DNA of 64,000 bases from Phascolomyces articulosus (lineage: Eukaryota; Mucoromycota; Mucoromycetes; Mucorales; Lichtheimiaceae), in contig JAIXMP010000004.1 of NCBI GenBank assembly GCA_025677815.1, positions 992,001-1,056,000 of the forward strand, given 5' to 3'. Positions 49,901-62,228 of the stretch are shown here, piece after piece. The notes beneath the pieces were generated by a model. It was not told the DNA's origin. It did no database searches and saw only the letters and a program-made list of their open reading frames with translations. The translations under genes were made by a program, and so were the position numbers. The stretch's first letter is position 1. The number at the start of each line of letters is the position of its first letter.

Positions 49901-51081
49901 TCGCATAAATATTTATACTTTTGGTTGTTCATCCTAAACCATTATAGAAATGAATGCTGTTGAAATGTTACCTCCTAATTTCAAGCCCAAAGAAAAGTAT
50001 CCAGTATTGTTTCATGTGTATGGCGGTCCTGGATCTCAACTTGTTTCACATCAATTTGAACTTGACTGGCATCATTTCCTTGCAAGCAAATTACGATACA
50101 TTGTTGTTACTGTAAGTTTGATTCTTTTCTATGTTTGATATAATTTGGAAGAGTTATTATTAAACGGTATTGGAAAAATATGATAGGTGGATGGACGTGG
50201 CACTGGCTTCCGTGGTCGTGAATATAGAACGTGTGTCCGTAAACGTTTAGGTGAATTAGAAGTGATTGATCAAGTAAATGCTGCCAAACATTGGACCGAA
50301 TTAGAATACGTTGATAAATCACGTATTGCTATTTGGGGCTGGTCTTATGGTGGCTATATGACTTCTAAAGTCCTCGAATCCAATGATGGTGTATTCGCTG
50401 CTGGTATGGCTGTTGCACCAGTAACTGACTGGCGTTATTATGGTATGCTTCTATTATTTTTACTCTGTTGTTTTCTTTTCTTATGCAAAACAAATTAATG
50501 GTACGAATCCAATTCTCTTTAATAGATTCTATCTATACCGAACGATACATGTTGACTCCTCAATTGAACCCTGAAGGATATGAACAAAGTGCTGTCAATA
50601 ACATGACCGGTTTTAACAATGCTAATTATTTACTTGCCCACGGCACGGGTGATGATAATGGTAATTCTCCTTTTTTTTGTTGTCAATATAACGTCTGATG
50701 ATGTATCTATCAAGATAGGAGAGTATACTTAACGCTTTTAAAATTTTTTATCATTTAGTCCACTTTCAACATTCTGCAGTATTAGTTGACAAGTTAACAC
50801 TTGCTGGTGTTCATAATTATCGAGTACAATTTTACCCAGATAGCAATCATAGAATCAGTTACCACAAAGCCAATCCTAGCATCTATTACTTATTAACTGA
50901 ATTTTTATGGCAAAGGTATATTGTTATTTTTATTTGATAAATAAGAATGAAATCTATATATACATAGAATACTAATGCTTTGATCATTTCAACCTTTTTT
51001 TTAAGCTTTGGTGGCCGAGAATATATGCACGTACGAACTGAAATGCATGGTCGTTTCTCAGGACCTTTACAAGATCATTAA
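46972..51081 (+). CDS. DAP2: type II membrane dipeptidyl aminopeptidase, S9B family (DPP4/Ste13/Dap2 type), 14 exons
   Basis: Exons 46972-47385, 47542-47638, 47749-47853, 47949-48055, 48138-48224, 48323-48466, 48553-48825, 48916-49448, 49535-49860, 49948-50111, 50187-50442, 50526-50660, 50759-50915 and 51006-51081, in phase, 957 aa. A long acidic cytosolic tail (1-143, N-, S- and D-rich) precedes one signal anchor (about 145-168, [20 protein letters not shown]). A beta-propeller follows with the substrate-anchoring D-W-V-Y-E-E-E at 351-357. The alpha/beta hydrolase domain has the nucleophile in GWSYGG (Ser803), Asp in GDDN (878/879) and His in DSNH (911). Removes X-Pro/X-Ala dipeptides in the Golgi, vacuole or at the surface. 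The exon 4 acceptor (47948) is inferred: nearer AGs bring in a stop. Confidence 0.92.
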
Positions 51082-51552
51082 ACTTTGCATTTATTTTTTA
51101 ATTTTTACATTACTCTTTTGTTTCGAGTCATTTATTCCTTCCTTTAAAAAATTATATGGCAATATTTTGCATCCTATTAAAAAACCAAAAGAAATATAAT
51201 CATTCTTGTTTATTATTATCATATTATCCTGATTATAAAATAGGACAAACAGAGGATTTTAGGTTGTACATTATAACTAAACCAAATATGGAATCTGAGT
51301 TTTTTTTGAGAAGGCAGATATGAATTCACTCCATCCACAAAACCATCGAACCTCCCCTCTTTTTAATCGCTAAGGCGTGTTGTTCTCTTTTGAGTTAAAC
51401 TATTACTTCCGCACAAGCGAATATATCAAGTATGTAAATAGAAAAATGGATGAAATGAATAGATGGATGATGGATGAATGTCAAGAGAGGATGGATGGAT
51501 GGATTAGATAAACTAAACGTATTCAACAAATCATTCTCTTTACAGTTAAAAA
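51082..51552. promoter_or_regulatory. intergenic: promoter region of the P2 gene
   Basis: About 470 bp between DAP2 and the ribosomal protein P2 gene. Contains a run of GGATGGAT-like repeats at about 51461-51505 (ATGGATGA... GATGGATGGATGG) shortly upstream of the start. No individual factor site can be assigned with confidence. Confidence 0.4.
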
Positions 51553-52076
51553 ATGAAGTACCTCGCTGCTTACTTGCTTTTGACTGCCGGTGGTAAGGCC
51601 AACCCCACTGAAGCTGACATCAAGTCTCTCTTGAGCACCGTTGGTGTTGAAGCTGAAGCCGAACGTCTTTCTGCTTTGATCGCTGCCCTCAAGGAAAAGG
51701 ACATCAACGAAGTAATTATTATTTTTCAATATTGCGACATTTTTTTGAATGAATGAATGAATGGTAAATTAACCTAATAATTGTTCAATAATAAAGGTCC
51801 TTGCTGAAGGTAAGGAAAAGCTTGCCTCCGTCCCTACTGGTGGTGCTGCTGCTGCCGGTGGTGCTGCTGCTGCTGGTGGTGCTGCTGAAGAAGCCGCTGA
51901 AGAAGCCAAGGAAGAAGAAAAGGAAGAATCTGATGAAGATATGGGCTTCGGTAAGTTGACAAGCGATAGATAAATTTTTATTATCAATAGATATTATATC
52001 ATAATAATGACAAACTTGAAAACTTACATATTGAACCTTTTTTATTATGATTATTTTTACAGGTCTTTTCGACTAA
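51553..52076 (+). CDS. RPP2: 60S acidic ribosomal protein P2, 3 exons
   Basis: Exons 51553-51711, 51797-51950 and 52063-52076, 108 aa. The N-terminus [20 protein letters not shown] and the helix block [17 protein letters not shown] are P2-type (not P1). It continues with [11 protein letters not shown], an Ala/Gly hinge (about 66-83) and the universal acidic tail ending in [13 protein letters not shown], which recruits elongation factors to the ribosomal stalk. The final exon codes for only the last four residues. Length is standard. Confidence 0.97.
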
Positions 52077-52548
52077 GCGTCTCGAACTGTCGATTCAATA
52101 TTCAATCAATAAAAGATTTCCGCTTCTCTTGCAAAAGCATTCTTAAGCAACAACAAAAAAAGCATTTCTTTTTTATTATTTATTGTTTTGGATTATGATT
52201 GGAAATGGATAGAGAGAGTTATTTTGTTTATGGGATATATCCTTTGTTTAGTTTAAGGCTATGGTTGAGAAAAACAGATTTGAATATATAAAATGGGTCG
52301 TAAGAGTGGATGAGAAAAAAAGTTTTTAAGCGTTGAGTGCATGACCAAGAATAAGCTAAAGAAGGCTTGGTCCTTGCATACCGCATGATGTAGTATATTT
52401 TTTTCAGTTACCCCTGATCATAAAGCCTGAATCATCCCAAGAATATTAATCACATATCTAAAGAAACTTGATTTATCGAAATCAGACCAACAGATTTATA
52501 TAAATTATACAATATAAAAAAAACATATTCTAACAACCTAATAAAAAT
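52077..52548. other. convergent 3' intergenic region, no feature seen
   Basis: About 470 bp between the stop codons of the P2 and PPX1 genes. AT-rich 3' UTR-like sequence, no gene or structured element noted. Confidence 0.5.
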
Positions 52549-53746
52549 CTACTTTGCTTCTATCTTTTCTTCAATGATGGATTGAACCAAGGGCCAAATT
52601 TGTTTACGTGACATTTTCACGTTTCCTTGACTATAGAATGCAACACCACTGCTACTCTGTGCATGGATCAAATTCAACAATTCCAATCCAACATCGTCAT
52701 TACCCTCAAGCGTAGCCTTGACAAGTAATAATGCACTATGCGATACAAATAAAGCCAATTCACGCTTGTATTGACCATCTTCCCCGTTATATCCTGTCAT
52801 AATAATCTCCATATCCAATTGACGTTCATCCATGTATGTTTGTGTCTTGTCCACAATATCTTTGGCTCCATCACGATCAAACCAACCATGGAAATTCCAT
52901 GGCAATGAACTTGTACCCACTCGATAACCATCCACAATCCATTCTTTATAATCCTTTCGCAACAAATCCCGAGTGCAAAGATGCTGGACGCGTCCTTTGA
53001 CTTGTTCAATGGCATCATACGTTAATGCATCTGAAGCAGAAGGTTTTACAATATCATATGCTTTGACATCTGTGTCTGTGGTTTTACCAAATTCCCATCG
53101 TAACCCAATAGTATCAACCAAGATGGGACCCACAGCTAATTGACATAAGGCGGTCTTGTCATTGCCATGTTGAAACGCGTCTGGGAATTGCAAGACGACG
53201 AGTGATGTACAGGAACCAACCATAGTGACAATGCGTAAGGGGATATCCGTATATTGGCCTTCATCCACGTGGTGATCCAATACGCCATCCACGCGATCAT
53301 TCCATTTGGTCTCATCAAAGGGGAGTGTTAATCGGTTATGGTCGACAAGTACAACGCGTGCATTAGCATGATAAAGTGCTTCCAAGTCAATATGATCAAT
53401 GCATATCAATTTTTTATAGTCGACTCCTACGGATTCAAGTACAAAACCTACTTCAGGTCGTAACTCCAAGTCTGCAAGTGGGACCTTGACTAATGGAATA
53501 TATAGAGTGTTGTTGGATGATTGACTTGAAATGTACGAAAAAAGTAATGCTGCCGCAATGGAATCGAGATCTATTATATTTTAAAGTTTAGTATAAGGAG
53601 TGTCATTTTTTTTACATAAGTTCTTTTCGTTCTCCTGTTAGCTTACCAGCAGAATCATTTCCAGTGACAATGACGATAGGATTTCCGTCATTGTGTGTTT
53701 TAATGGATTCTTTCACAGAATCCAAAAAGTGGTTGATACTGGCCAT
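52549..53746 (-). CDS. PPX1: exopolyphosphatase, DHH family, 2 exons
   Basis: Exons (minus): 53746-53647 and 53570-52549, 373 aa. The DHH phosphoesterase motifs are in order: I-V-T-G-N-D-S-A-D-L-D-S near residue 27-38 (the intron splits the Asp codon), V-L-V-D-H-N around 115, and V-L-D-H-H-V-D-E around 137-144 with a following metal-site pattern TIGLRWEFGK. The C-terminal DHHA2-type region ends in FYSQGNVKMSRKQIWPLVQS. Family function: processive release of phosphate from inorganic polyphosphate in the cytosol and mitochondria. Length fits yeast PPX1 (about 397). The start ATG at 53746 gives the usual short helix before the first motif. Some fungal relatives of this family act on other phosphoanhydrides, so the substrate is inferred. 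Confidence 0.88.
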
Positions 53747-54245
53747 TTTGTTTGAAAAACTTTTGAGCTGAAAAAAAAAAAAGGTACCAGCATTTTTTTT
53801 AGAGTTTATTATTTTGTGCACTGATCCGGTCATACGTGATTTATTTTGCATGACGTTTTCTTGTTGCTATGACGTACAAGGTAGCGCAATAACTCTCTCC
53901 TATTAATTATAAAATTACAATGCACTGAATTGGATCCCACACAAAAGTAGAAATGGACTAACTTATGAAAATGAGATATATCTGTACAAATTGTGCAACA
54001 GAACTTTGTACGGAAAATTATGGCTAATAGTAGCCTAGTAAAAAAATACTATAATGGAAGAACCCAAATTTTATATCTATTTGGAAATACAAGACCATAA
54101 AGATGATGAAATATCAAACGTTGAAAAAATATTATATGGATAACGATGTTAACAGGTACATATAATAGGAATTTAGAGTAAATATAGGAATGACGAGTTA
54201 CGCTTTTTTTGTGGAATAAAGGGAGCCATATATTTAATCACCTGT
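53747..54245. other. intergenic region, no feature seen
   Basis: About 500 bp above the PPX1 start (its promoter) and below the relic on the minus strand. Nothing further recognised. Confidence 0.5.
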
Positions 54246-55339
54246 CTATTCTAATGTATTTCTACTTATAACCACGTATTCATCCATGTCGTCAACACCT
54301 AACATGGAACAGAAGCTGTGATATATTTGATAAATTCGTTCTAGAAATGATAGATACCTCAAAAGGTGAGGTAGCTGATTTAATGTTTGTATCGCAGTAA
54401 TCTCAACGCGTTCTATTAACGAATAAAAGTCTGGCCCTGACATCGCCTCCACCATATAAAATTTAACGTGGAGATAACATTATATGGTGTTAGCACTTAC
54501 AACAGGACAAAGTAGAACATAAATTGACAATTTAGAATATAAGCTTACCAAGAATTGCTTGGACAACGCTCACTGATTTTACTTCTTGTTTGTTTATCCC
54601 ACTTTTGGTGAGTATCCACATAGGTAATAAAGTGACAAACGCAAAGTTACATCAGTACCATTGTCATGCAGTTTCACCTCACAAAAACTAAGTATCAAAG
54701 GACTACGGTATTGTTCACGAGACGTCATTGTATTATCCGGTCGTTTTGAATCCACTTCATCAATCTCAACAATCTCCAAAAGATACGATTTTTTCTGTCG
54801 TATTTGACGTGTGTATAATATTAATAAAGAATATTCGATGTGCTCAGTCATTTTAAGCTCCTTTTGTTCCAACGCTTGTGTTTAATCTTACCACCACAAT
54901 AAACACATTCTACCAGTCTCATGGAATAATGAGGGACAGAACTGGACCAAGATAAAACGTTATCAATTCGAATTCATCAATTTCGACACTGGTTCTGATG
55001 TGTGGTAGAGTAGCAATACTAAGAGTAATACACAAAATATTATTAAAGTTACAAGTTGCTGTTATAACTTTGGATCATAAGGATACATTACCCATTATAG
55101 ATACCATCAATATTCTCCTGCAATAACTTTTTTCCTTCCAACTGATTGGTTTTTCCTTGGGTTCCATTCTAAATGGATTGGTAATTTAGATTAATATCAT
55201 ACTCTTTTAATTGGATATGTTTTAATAATACACTCTACTTATCGTTGTATACCTCCATAACACTCTTAATTTGTATAAATGTAGCATCAGTATGATAGCT
55301 TCGAGATTTATATCTATAAAGCATCTCGAGAGTTCTTAA
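54246..55339 (-). pseudogene. decayed multi-exon gene of unknown family
   Basis: Reading on the minus strand from 55339, coherent exon pieces appear in order: LRTLEMLYRYKSRSYHTDAT ... IKSVME, an intron, NGTQGKTNQLEGKKLLQENI ... IYNG, an intron, IATLPHIRTSVEIDEFELIT ... LGPVLSLII, then a stop. Coding resumes in other frames: RLVECVYCGGKIKHKRWNKR, then TEHIEYSLLILYTRQIRQKK ... SKRPDNTMTSREQYRSPLIL ... SLYYLCGYSPK, a +1 shift, SGINKQEVKSVSVVQAIL, an intron, and GPDFYSLIERVEITAIQTLN ... DDMDEYVVIS to the stop at 54246. At least three frame breaks (about 54920, 54866 and 54600) make it non-functional as read. I do not recognise a named domain; it looks like one of the lineage-specific families repeated in Mucorales genomes. 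Confidence 0.55.
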
Positions 55340-57376
55340 TGTAATGCTTCAAGGCGGGTTCTTTGAACACACTAGTCAAGCTTTTTATCTTCCTGTGTGG
55401 TTTGAGTAGCATGACGTGTGAAGATTATCAATATATATAAGTAGCATTCTTGTTACCTTACCATTTTACGTTACATATATATATATATATATATTGGTCT
55501 TGACTTTTTCTCCTAACTTGTAGAATGCTCCTTCCCATAACTATATTCTTTACGATGAATCAATTTGAACTGTTTTGAATACAATGTTGTGTATTAGGAC
55601 TGTAAATTAGTTTTTGCTGGCTCTCAAATTCGTCTATGTAACCCAAACATACTTTCTTTCATTTTTTAACACGTAATAGCAAGCCAATCTTATCATCCAT
55701 CCAGGTGCTTTGGTATTAATATAGTTATTGATATACGTAAGCGAAATTCCACAAACCATGGGTTGTTGATAGGATGGTAATGATTGGCTTCCCAATGTTC
55801 GGAATAATTGACGCCACATTGAGCCGATGGATAAGTTATAGGAATAAGTATCGGCTGATGGTGGACAAAATATAGGGCCGCAAAAAAAGGCGTCAAAAGG
55901 TATGGCCAAAAAAATTCGAGATGGAATTACTCGAGATACGTTCCCTTTTATGTGCTTCTGAATGCTTTATATAGTTCTCTAAGAACGCTTTTGGCATGGG
56001 GTGCATTTATAAGGATGTGTCATTTTTGTTAGCAGACAAAGAACAAATAGTTGAACTCTGGAAATGAATTTCTTGGAGTGTTTTTCAAAAGCCTTTCCTA
56101 GACAATGAATGACTTTTATGTTTATGTCTTTTTTTACAGATTCATAAAACAAAAAGTACATGCCATTAGTGATTTTGTCTATATTGGATATTTAAGAATG
56201 AAAGTAAACATAAAATAAGAATAGATGAGAAAAGATGACAAGTACTTCTTTTGTTCGTATTTTGATGTATCATTAATAAAAGAAATTGGTATGCGTAACC
56301 TTTCTTCTTTTTATAAATGACCTTTTACGTAGGAAGCATTGGAGCATAAATCATATATCTCCTTTTTTTAGCAAGGAAGTTATCACAGAAGTATCAGAGC
56401 TTATAATGTTAAAAGAAAAGACTCACATGGAATTCCCAGTTTAAGTATATGACAAACAAGTATTCTATTGAGTCAAATCTGCTGTAACAATATCCGAAAA
56501 CTTGTCTTTTGTTATACCATTATACTCACCAAACAAATAAACAATACACATTTCTTACAAAACAGGTATCATCAACAGTACAACATTAACTTAAAGAAGT
56601 ATTAAATATAATTTTTGTTGTCTTTGTAACATTTGTTACAAAAAAAGTTTACATCTTTTTCATTTCCCATGACAACGGATTATTTTGATCACCTGGGGTT
56701 ACCTTGAATTTGTGTAAGAGATATTAAATATATTCGTCCATGACAACACACCACTTTTTGCATTGTAAAGAGAAAGCGCCTCATCACCACCTTCCTACTC
56801 TTCTTGGCTTTGCCAAGGAAGATATGATAATGGAATGGCGCAACATTTTTTTTCATCTCTCTCAGAAACATTACTATTGATAAGCCAAGAAAATCAACAA
56901 ATCTGTCAATTAATCAAGTTTTCTTGGCCCTGCATTACATTTCCTAATCATTGGATTTAAGATTTCATGTCGATCTCTCTCTCTCTCTGTGTGAAAAAAA
57001 AACGCCTTCAAAACCCACATCGGAAAGAGAGGTCCGGTCTATCAAAAAAAAAAGGGGGGTGGAAAGACTTAAAACCATCATAGAGAAGGGGAGCAAGGGG
57101 GTTGCGAGAAGACGTCAAAAATGATTCGCTGTAAGACCTCCGCCACCCTAAAAAAAAGGCTTTCGGTCAAAACAATATAGGCCCAAAACAATTTTAAAGG
57201 TCCTTTTTTTTTGGCAAATACATTATATATAAAAACATGTTTAATCGATTACAGGCAGGCAAGTCATTTTTATAATATAAATGAATACACTCAAACAACA
57301 CGAGAATATATATATATATTCATTAAAACACGGACACCATTTTTTTTCTAATTCTTTTTAAAATATTATTATAAAC
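55340..57376. other. intergenic region with one ambiguous minus-strand frame
   Basis: About 2 kb. A minus-strand frame at 55909-55634 (…YNLSIGSMWRQLFRTLGSQS…) has coding-like composition, but an overlapping second frame does too, and no exons join it; it may be the outer end of the adjacent relic. Also present are a TA microsatellite at about 55478-55496 and a CT run at 56971-56987. The last ~130 bp lead into the uS15m start. Confidence 0.45.
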
Positions 57377-58274
57377 ATGACAACAACAGTGTCGCGATCG
57401 AGTAATTCAGTTCTCGTTTTCAAACAACAATTTCACGGTACAGCAGTTGCATGCGCAAAGAAGCATCCCAAACAAATCAAGAAAGAAAATTTGGCCAAAC
57501 GTGCCTCTAAATTAGCTGAATTCGAACGAACAAAACCCTCACCTATTGTTTCTCAAAACACGCCCTTTTTTGGTGTTCTTCATACACCTGCCAGTGCTTA
57601 TGGATCCACCAACGACACTCAACATTTTTTGAGTCAAGACGATCGTCAATTTTTATTTGAACAAACACCACGCGATTTCGTAGAAAAAAGTCATTTAGGT
57701 GCTGTAGAAGGTGTGGAAGAAGCATTGAAACATGAACAAAGTAAAGTTGCTGCACTGGAAAAGATTGTTGGTTTGCAAAATGGTAATGCCAAAGCTGTCC
57801 AATTATGGAATATCCAACAAACGATCGATTGGTTTAAAAAGAAGGATGGAGATACTGGAAGTCCTGAAGTACAAGGTAATGAATGATTCATTTTATTTTG
57901 GTGATTATTGATGTAGTTGGCATAGTAAAAGGAGGAACAAGGAAGGGGTTGTTTATAATCCAAGGGGGGGTTTTGTTGTTTTGTTGTTGTTATGGATGAA
58001 GAAGAAAGAAATGATCGATAGAATTTCAATTCATTTATTCACGTGTTATTTATCATCGATAGCTGCCATCCTTACCGTTCGTATACATAACTTACATTCT
58101 CATTTGCAACAACATCGCAAGGATAAGCATAATTACAAGCAATTAAGAACCATGGTTCATAAACGAGCAAAGATTTTGAAATATTTAAAGACCAAGAGTT
58201 TGGATAGATACCATACTTGTCTTAATGAACTTGGATTACAACCTCGTGCTGTAGAAGGCGAAATCACTTTGTAA
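57377..58274 (+). CDS. MRPS28: mitochondrial ribosomal protein uS15m, 2 exons
   Basis: Exons 57377-57875 and 58063-58274, 236 aa. The presequence-like N-terminus contains F-H-G-T-A and leads into a long fungal-type extension (about 25-150, with a helix KHEQSKVAALEKIVGLQNGN). The S15 domain begins near GDTGSPEVQAAILTVRIHNL, with the intron inside the signature. It continues HLQQHRKDKHNYKQLRTMVH, KRAKILKYLK and DRYHTCLNELGLQPRA, the conserved 16S/15S rRNA-binding helices. Small mitochondrial subunit, matrix. Bacterial S15 is only about 89 aa; the long N-terminus is normal for fungal homologues. Confidence 0.95.
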
Positions 58275-58853
58275 AAAAAGATTTTTTTTGTTGTTATTTG
58301 TTGTTTATTGTTTATAGAAAAATAAAAAAAAAAGTTTTTATATATCATTTATTATTATTTTTATTAATAACAACAACATTATGTCCCGTGGCGTATATGT
58401 AGTGTATGAGACAATAATAATATATAAACATAATGAGGATATTAAATCATCTACTACAAGTAGTTAAAAAGTATTCTTTTTTATACTAAACCTAACCTAC
58501 CCCCCTCCTCACTTTACATATAACCTTGGCAGATTTTTTCTTGGTAATAATAAAATTCATCTGCTATTCGGATAAAGAGGCCACATTACCATTATAAAAA
58601 ACCTTGTGTTATATTCGGCACTATTTCCGATTCATAAAGAGTGATTATTCGCCGCTCAAATGGCCACGCACACACATACTCACATATACACACCTACAGG
58701 CGGGGGGAGAGGAGTGCTTGTTTTACTATTTGAAATAAAAAAAGCATATATAATTCTCTCGTATTTTTTCTTCTTTTTCCTCTTTTTCTTCTCCTTTCTT
58801 TTTTTTCTTTTCTTTTACATATTAAAATAATAACCAGCATATGTTTTTCAACA
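58275..58853. promoter_or_regulatory. intergenic and 5' leader of the next gene, with an overlapping upstream ORF
   Basis: About 580 bp. The last ~100 bp are a long pyrimidine-rich leader (TTTTTCTT-type runs at about 58763-58816), typical of fungal transcription start regions. An upstream ATG at 58841 opens an 8-codon frame ending at 58864 that overlaps the main start codon at 58854 in a different frame. Confidence 0.5.
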
Positions 58854-59852
58854 ATGTCGAATGACGACGAGTCTCGATCGTTACTTTTATTTCCTATCGC
58901 GTTACTTCATTCCCACTTGTATTGGTTCTGCTCGGTTATTTGGACCGTGTGTAAGAACTTTTCAACAGAACCTATTGATGAAAAATCACCCATCATAAAA
59001 ACATCCATACCTGTCACCAACCATCGTAATAATATCAATTCCTATAGAAAACCCACCTCTCAACCTACCACTCCTTCTTTACACGAACATCATCATCAAC
59101 ACACATTAAAGAGTATTCAGAAACGACCTAGAGGATTCTCTGCTCCCCCTCCCCCTCCATCTACTTCATCTGTCAATACGAGAGAACGATGTACGACCTT
59201 CAGCGCTGGCGCACCTATTATTGAACCACCTATTTCTTCAAGACGTAGACGATTTTACCTTGCTTTACGAAACCATTACAATCATCAGCAGCAACAGCAA
59301 CAGCAACAACACCCAACGCATTCGGAAACAGATGAAGAGATAATTATCCGCCCCAGTCTATCTGATGAACGTACAGGGGCTACATGTCCCCCACAATGGT
59401 GGCAAAAGACGCGATTTTATATTGATGCTCTTAAACATTCTTCTTCTTCACCCAATTCTTCTGTATATTCCCTTTCGGATGCCACCGGTGCAGATGGAAT
59501 TGATGAAACAAGTCGTTTTCCAAGAAAAAGTATGGAATCCGTTGAATCATCAACCACAGCAACAATTCCTCCTAGTCGACCCAATACTAGTTCATCCGCT
59601 CCTGCAATAGCAGTCCCCATTTCTGCAGCTGCAGCAACAGCAGGAGGAGCAGGAGCAGAAAATAGACCTCGCTCCACTACCGTCATTGGTACCGAACAAC
59701 TACAACCTCCACCTCAACGTCGTAAACGTTTTCGTATTAAATCATTTCAAAAGGTATCATCATCTGAACCATCTTCACCTATAAAACAACAAACAAAACG
59801 TAATAGTTCAGTACGTTTATTATTCAGAAAGAAAACCACGACGACTCTCTGA
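58854..59852 (+). CDS. orphan disordered Ser/Pro/Gln/His-rich protein, intronless
   Basis: An open frame of 332 codons. Only the N-terminal 35 residues look structured (SLLLFPIALLHSHLYWFCSV plus IWTVCKNF), hydrophobic and possibly an amphipathic or membrane-associated helix. The rest is low-complexity: His and Gln runs (about 78-85 and 145-155), Pro runs, Ser-rich stretches, an Ala/Gly tract (about 255-270) and a basic end (RRKRFRIKSF ... KKTTTTL) with several S-P and R-x-x-S sites that could be phosphorylated. No family recognised. The length of the frame, the pyrimidine-rich leader and the codon use support a real gene. Overlapping frames on both strands reflect its simple composition. Confidence 0.65.
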   Translation: MSNDDESRSLLLFPIALLHSHLYWFCSVIWTVCKNFSTEPIDEKSPIIKTSIPVTNHRNNINSYRKPTSQPTTPSLHEHHHQHTLKSIQKRPRGFSAPPPPPSTSSVNTRERCTTFSAGAPIIEPPISSRRRRFYLALRNHYNHQQQQQQQQHPTHSETDEEIIIRPSLSDERTGATCPPQWWQKTRFYIDALKHSSSSPNSSVYSLSDATGADGIDETSRFPRKSMESVESSTTATIPPSRPNTSSSAPAIAVPISAAAATAGGAGAENRPRSTTVIGTEQLQPPPQRRKRFRIKSFQKVSSSEPSSPIKQQTKRNSSVRLLFRKKTTTTL

Positions 59853-62228
59853 AAGAATTTTTTTTCTATAAATAATATATCATCTTTATCACCTATTACT
59901 TCTTTATCCCATCATTACCCACCTCCTCCTGCCTCTTTTTTACTTCTTCTACTTCTTTTTGTATATAAATATACCATATTTTTACCTCCTTCTGTTTTTC
60001 TTCGCACAAACACACACACATTATATATTAAGCTGGATCTTTTCTCTTTTTTTTTTTTCTCTTTTTCTTTTTTTCCTCTCTTGCATATAAAACCCACATA
60101 TATTATAAATTCAGCATATTTCTTTTTTGGCATTTAGACTTTTTTACTTTTTACTAAAAATAAAATAAATTTCGTTTGGCGCGTACTTTTTTTTTTTTAT
60201 AAAAAAAACCAGAAATCAAAATGTGGCCAACATTCACGTGCAAAGCCACCATGTCATTCCCTTTTTTAGTGTTGGCTGTTTTGAAACCGATCCTATTGAC
60301 GATCGAGTCTAAAATGAAGTTCGGTCCATTTATTAGACCTTTTTTTTTTTGTTTTGAAAAAGGGTCCATTAGTTTAAGCGCCCATGGAAAAACGCACGGA
60401 CAACATTTCATGTCTTTTTTAGTGTCGTACTACTTTTTTTTTTCTGTCTATAAATTTATTCTTGATGAACCAAGGAAGAGGAATGATCATGCACTAAAAA
60501 AAAATGGGGTGTATGTAGTTATCATTATCAAAACCACAAAAACTAATTTAATCATCATGTCATGCAGTTATGTTTCATATTTGATGGTTTTTTTTTCTAA
60601 TCATCACGTACGCTATGATAACAATAGTATACTATAGTAACTCACCAAGTACATACAGATATGTACATAAAAATAACACCATGTGTGTAGTAGCTACTTG
60701 TAGGTATACTATTATAAAATAATAAAATCTTAATTTTCTATATATAATTATAAATTACATCATCATCAGGTTACTACAGATGACGGTATCACTTTTGATG
60801 ATGAATAATGATGATGAGTAGTAAAAAAGAATAAAAGAAGTAAATAAAGAACAATAACGACAGGGGGGTCTGTAGAAAGATGGGATGATGACCATTATCT
60901 ACTTTTAATAGTAATAAATGAGTGATCGCCGTATAGAATTTGAAAGAAATAATGGTGATATAATTCATTATATGGAAGAATCCTAAAAAGGATTTTTGTT
61001 TTCGACTGCTTTTGTGCATTATATATTTATTTATTTTTTTTGCGTACCTTGATTAACCTTTTTTTTTGCGCATTCATAATCATTTCCAAACTAGATGACA
61101 CTCTTAAATATACTTAGCTATAATATTGATTGAAGATTAAGTTTATTCAGAAGGAACTAGTATTACATTTTTTTTTCTAAATCTTTTTGAGCAGATAGTA
61201 AATAATTAAATAATAATCTTAATAAAATGGCTTTTTATTACTATTGTTGCATGATATAATTGAATTTATTGTTATTTTTTGCTTATTGTCATGAGTACTT
61301 CTTTTGCGTGTTCTGTTCTCATTGTTATTATCATTTTATAATTTTATATTATAACGAACTAAAAAAAAAAAAACTAGACCTTTTACTTCTTCATGAACAA
61401 GATATAGTGTACGCTAAAATATACATTTGATTGTTCTATATACATATTATAGAAAACGAAGAAATTCTAGGTACAACATGCTTAGTAGCTAAGTCATTAA
61501 TAGTACAAAGAAACCAATAGACTGACGCTATAAATATAATCATGATAATATAAGGTTGTTGTTGTCATGTTATAATAATGAATATCGAGGTCTTATTTAT
61601 GTTCCAACCACCACCATTAATCACCCTATGACCAGAAATTTATATATATAGTAATAATAAAGAAAGTGTGGTTTAGTTGAATAAGGTTAGTATATAAGCA
61701 TATTTAAGCACGGTCCTATTGAAATAAAATATATCAGCTTTGGTAACTATTTATTTTAAACCGATGAATATCTTTCTTTGACCGTTGTTCACATGAATAA
61801 AATCATTGTGGTATCCTCAGTATAGTATACTATTTGAATTCAAAATAAATGAACCTTATTTTAAGTAACAGCTTTTGCCTATATATTTGAATTATCATCT
61901 CTATTACTTATATAACACCAGCTACAGGATTTTTATTAATGATTGGCGTGGCTAATTTTTTCACATTGGTGTGGGATACGATCAAAATTGACGTTCGGGG
62001 GTAACCACGACTTACCTTGCAGAGTCTCATTTTTCCCGGACACGTGATCAGCGGAAGATGAAAAACACTAGATTTTTAAGTTTCTGATAAATTAGTTCAC
62101 GAAAAAAAAGTAACCTGAAGGAAGAAATATATATTGAAAATATCATTTTTATTTTTATTATTATAATTGACAGAGACAGTGCTTCGATCAATTACTCAGT
62201 TGATGTTTATATAAGAATTGACGAAAAT
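59853..62228. other. intergenic region, no supported gene
   Basis: About 2.4 kb. Begins with a pyrimidine-rich 3' flank (59900-60080). The frames at 60221-60637 and 60789-61019 are low-complexity and unsupported. Nothing else recognised. Confidence 0.55.

Noticed and set aside
55634..55909. Minus-strand 91-codon frame with protein-like composition
   Set aside because: A second overlapping frame looks equally coding and neither joins other exons; mentioned only as a possible relic.
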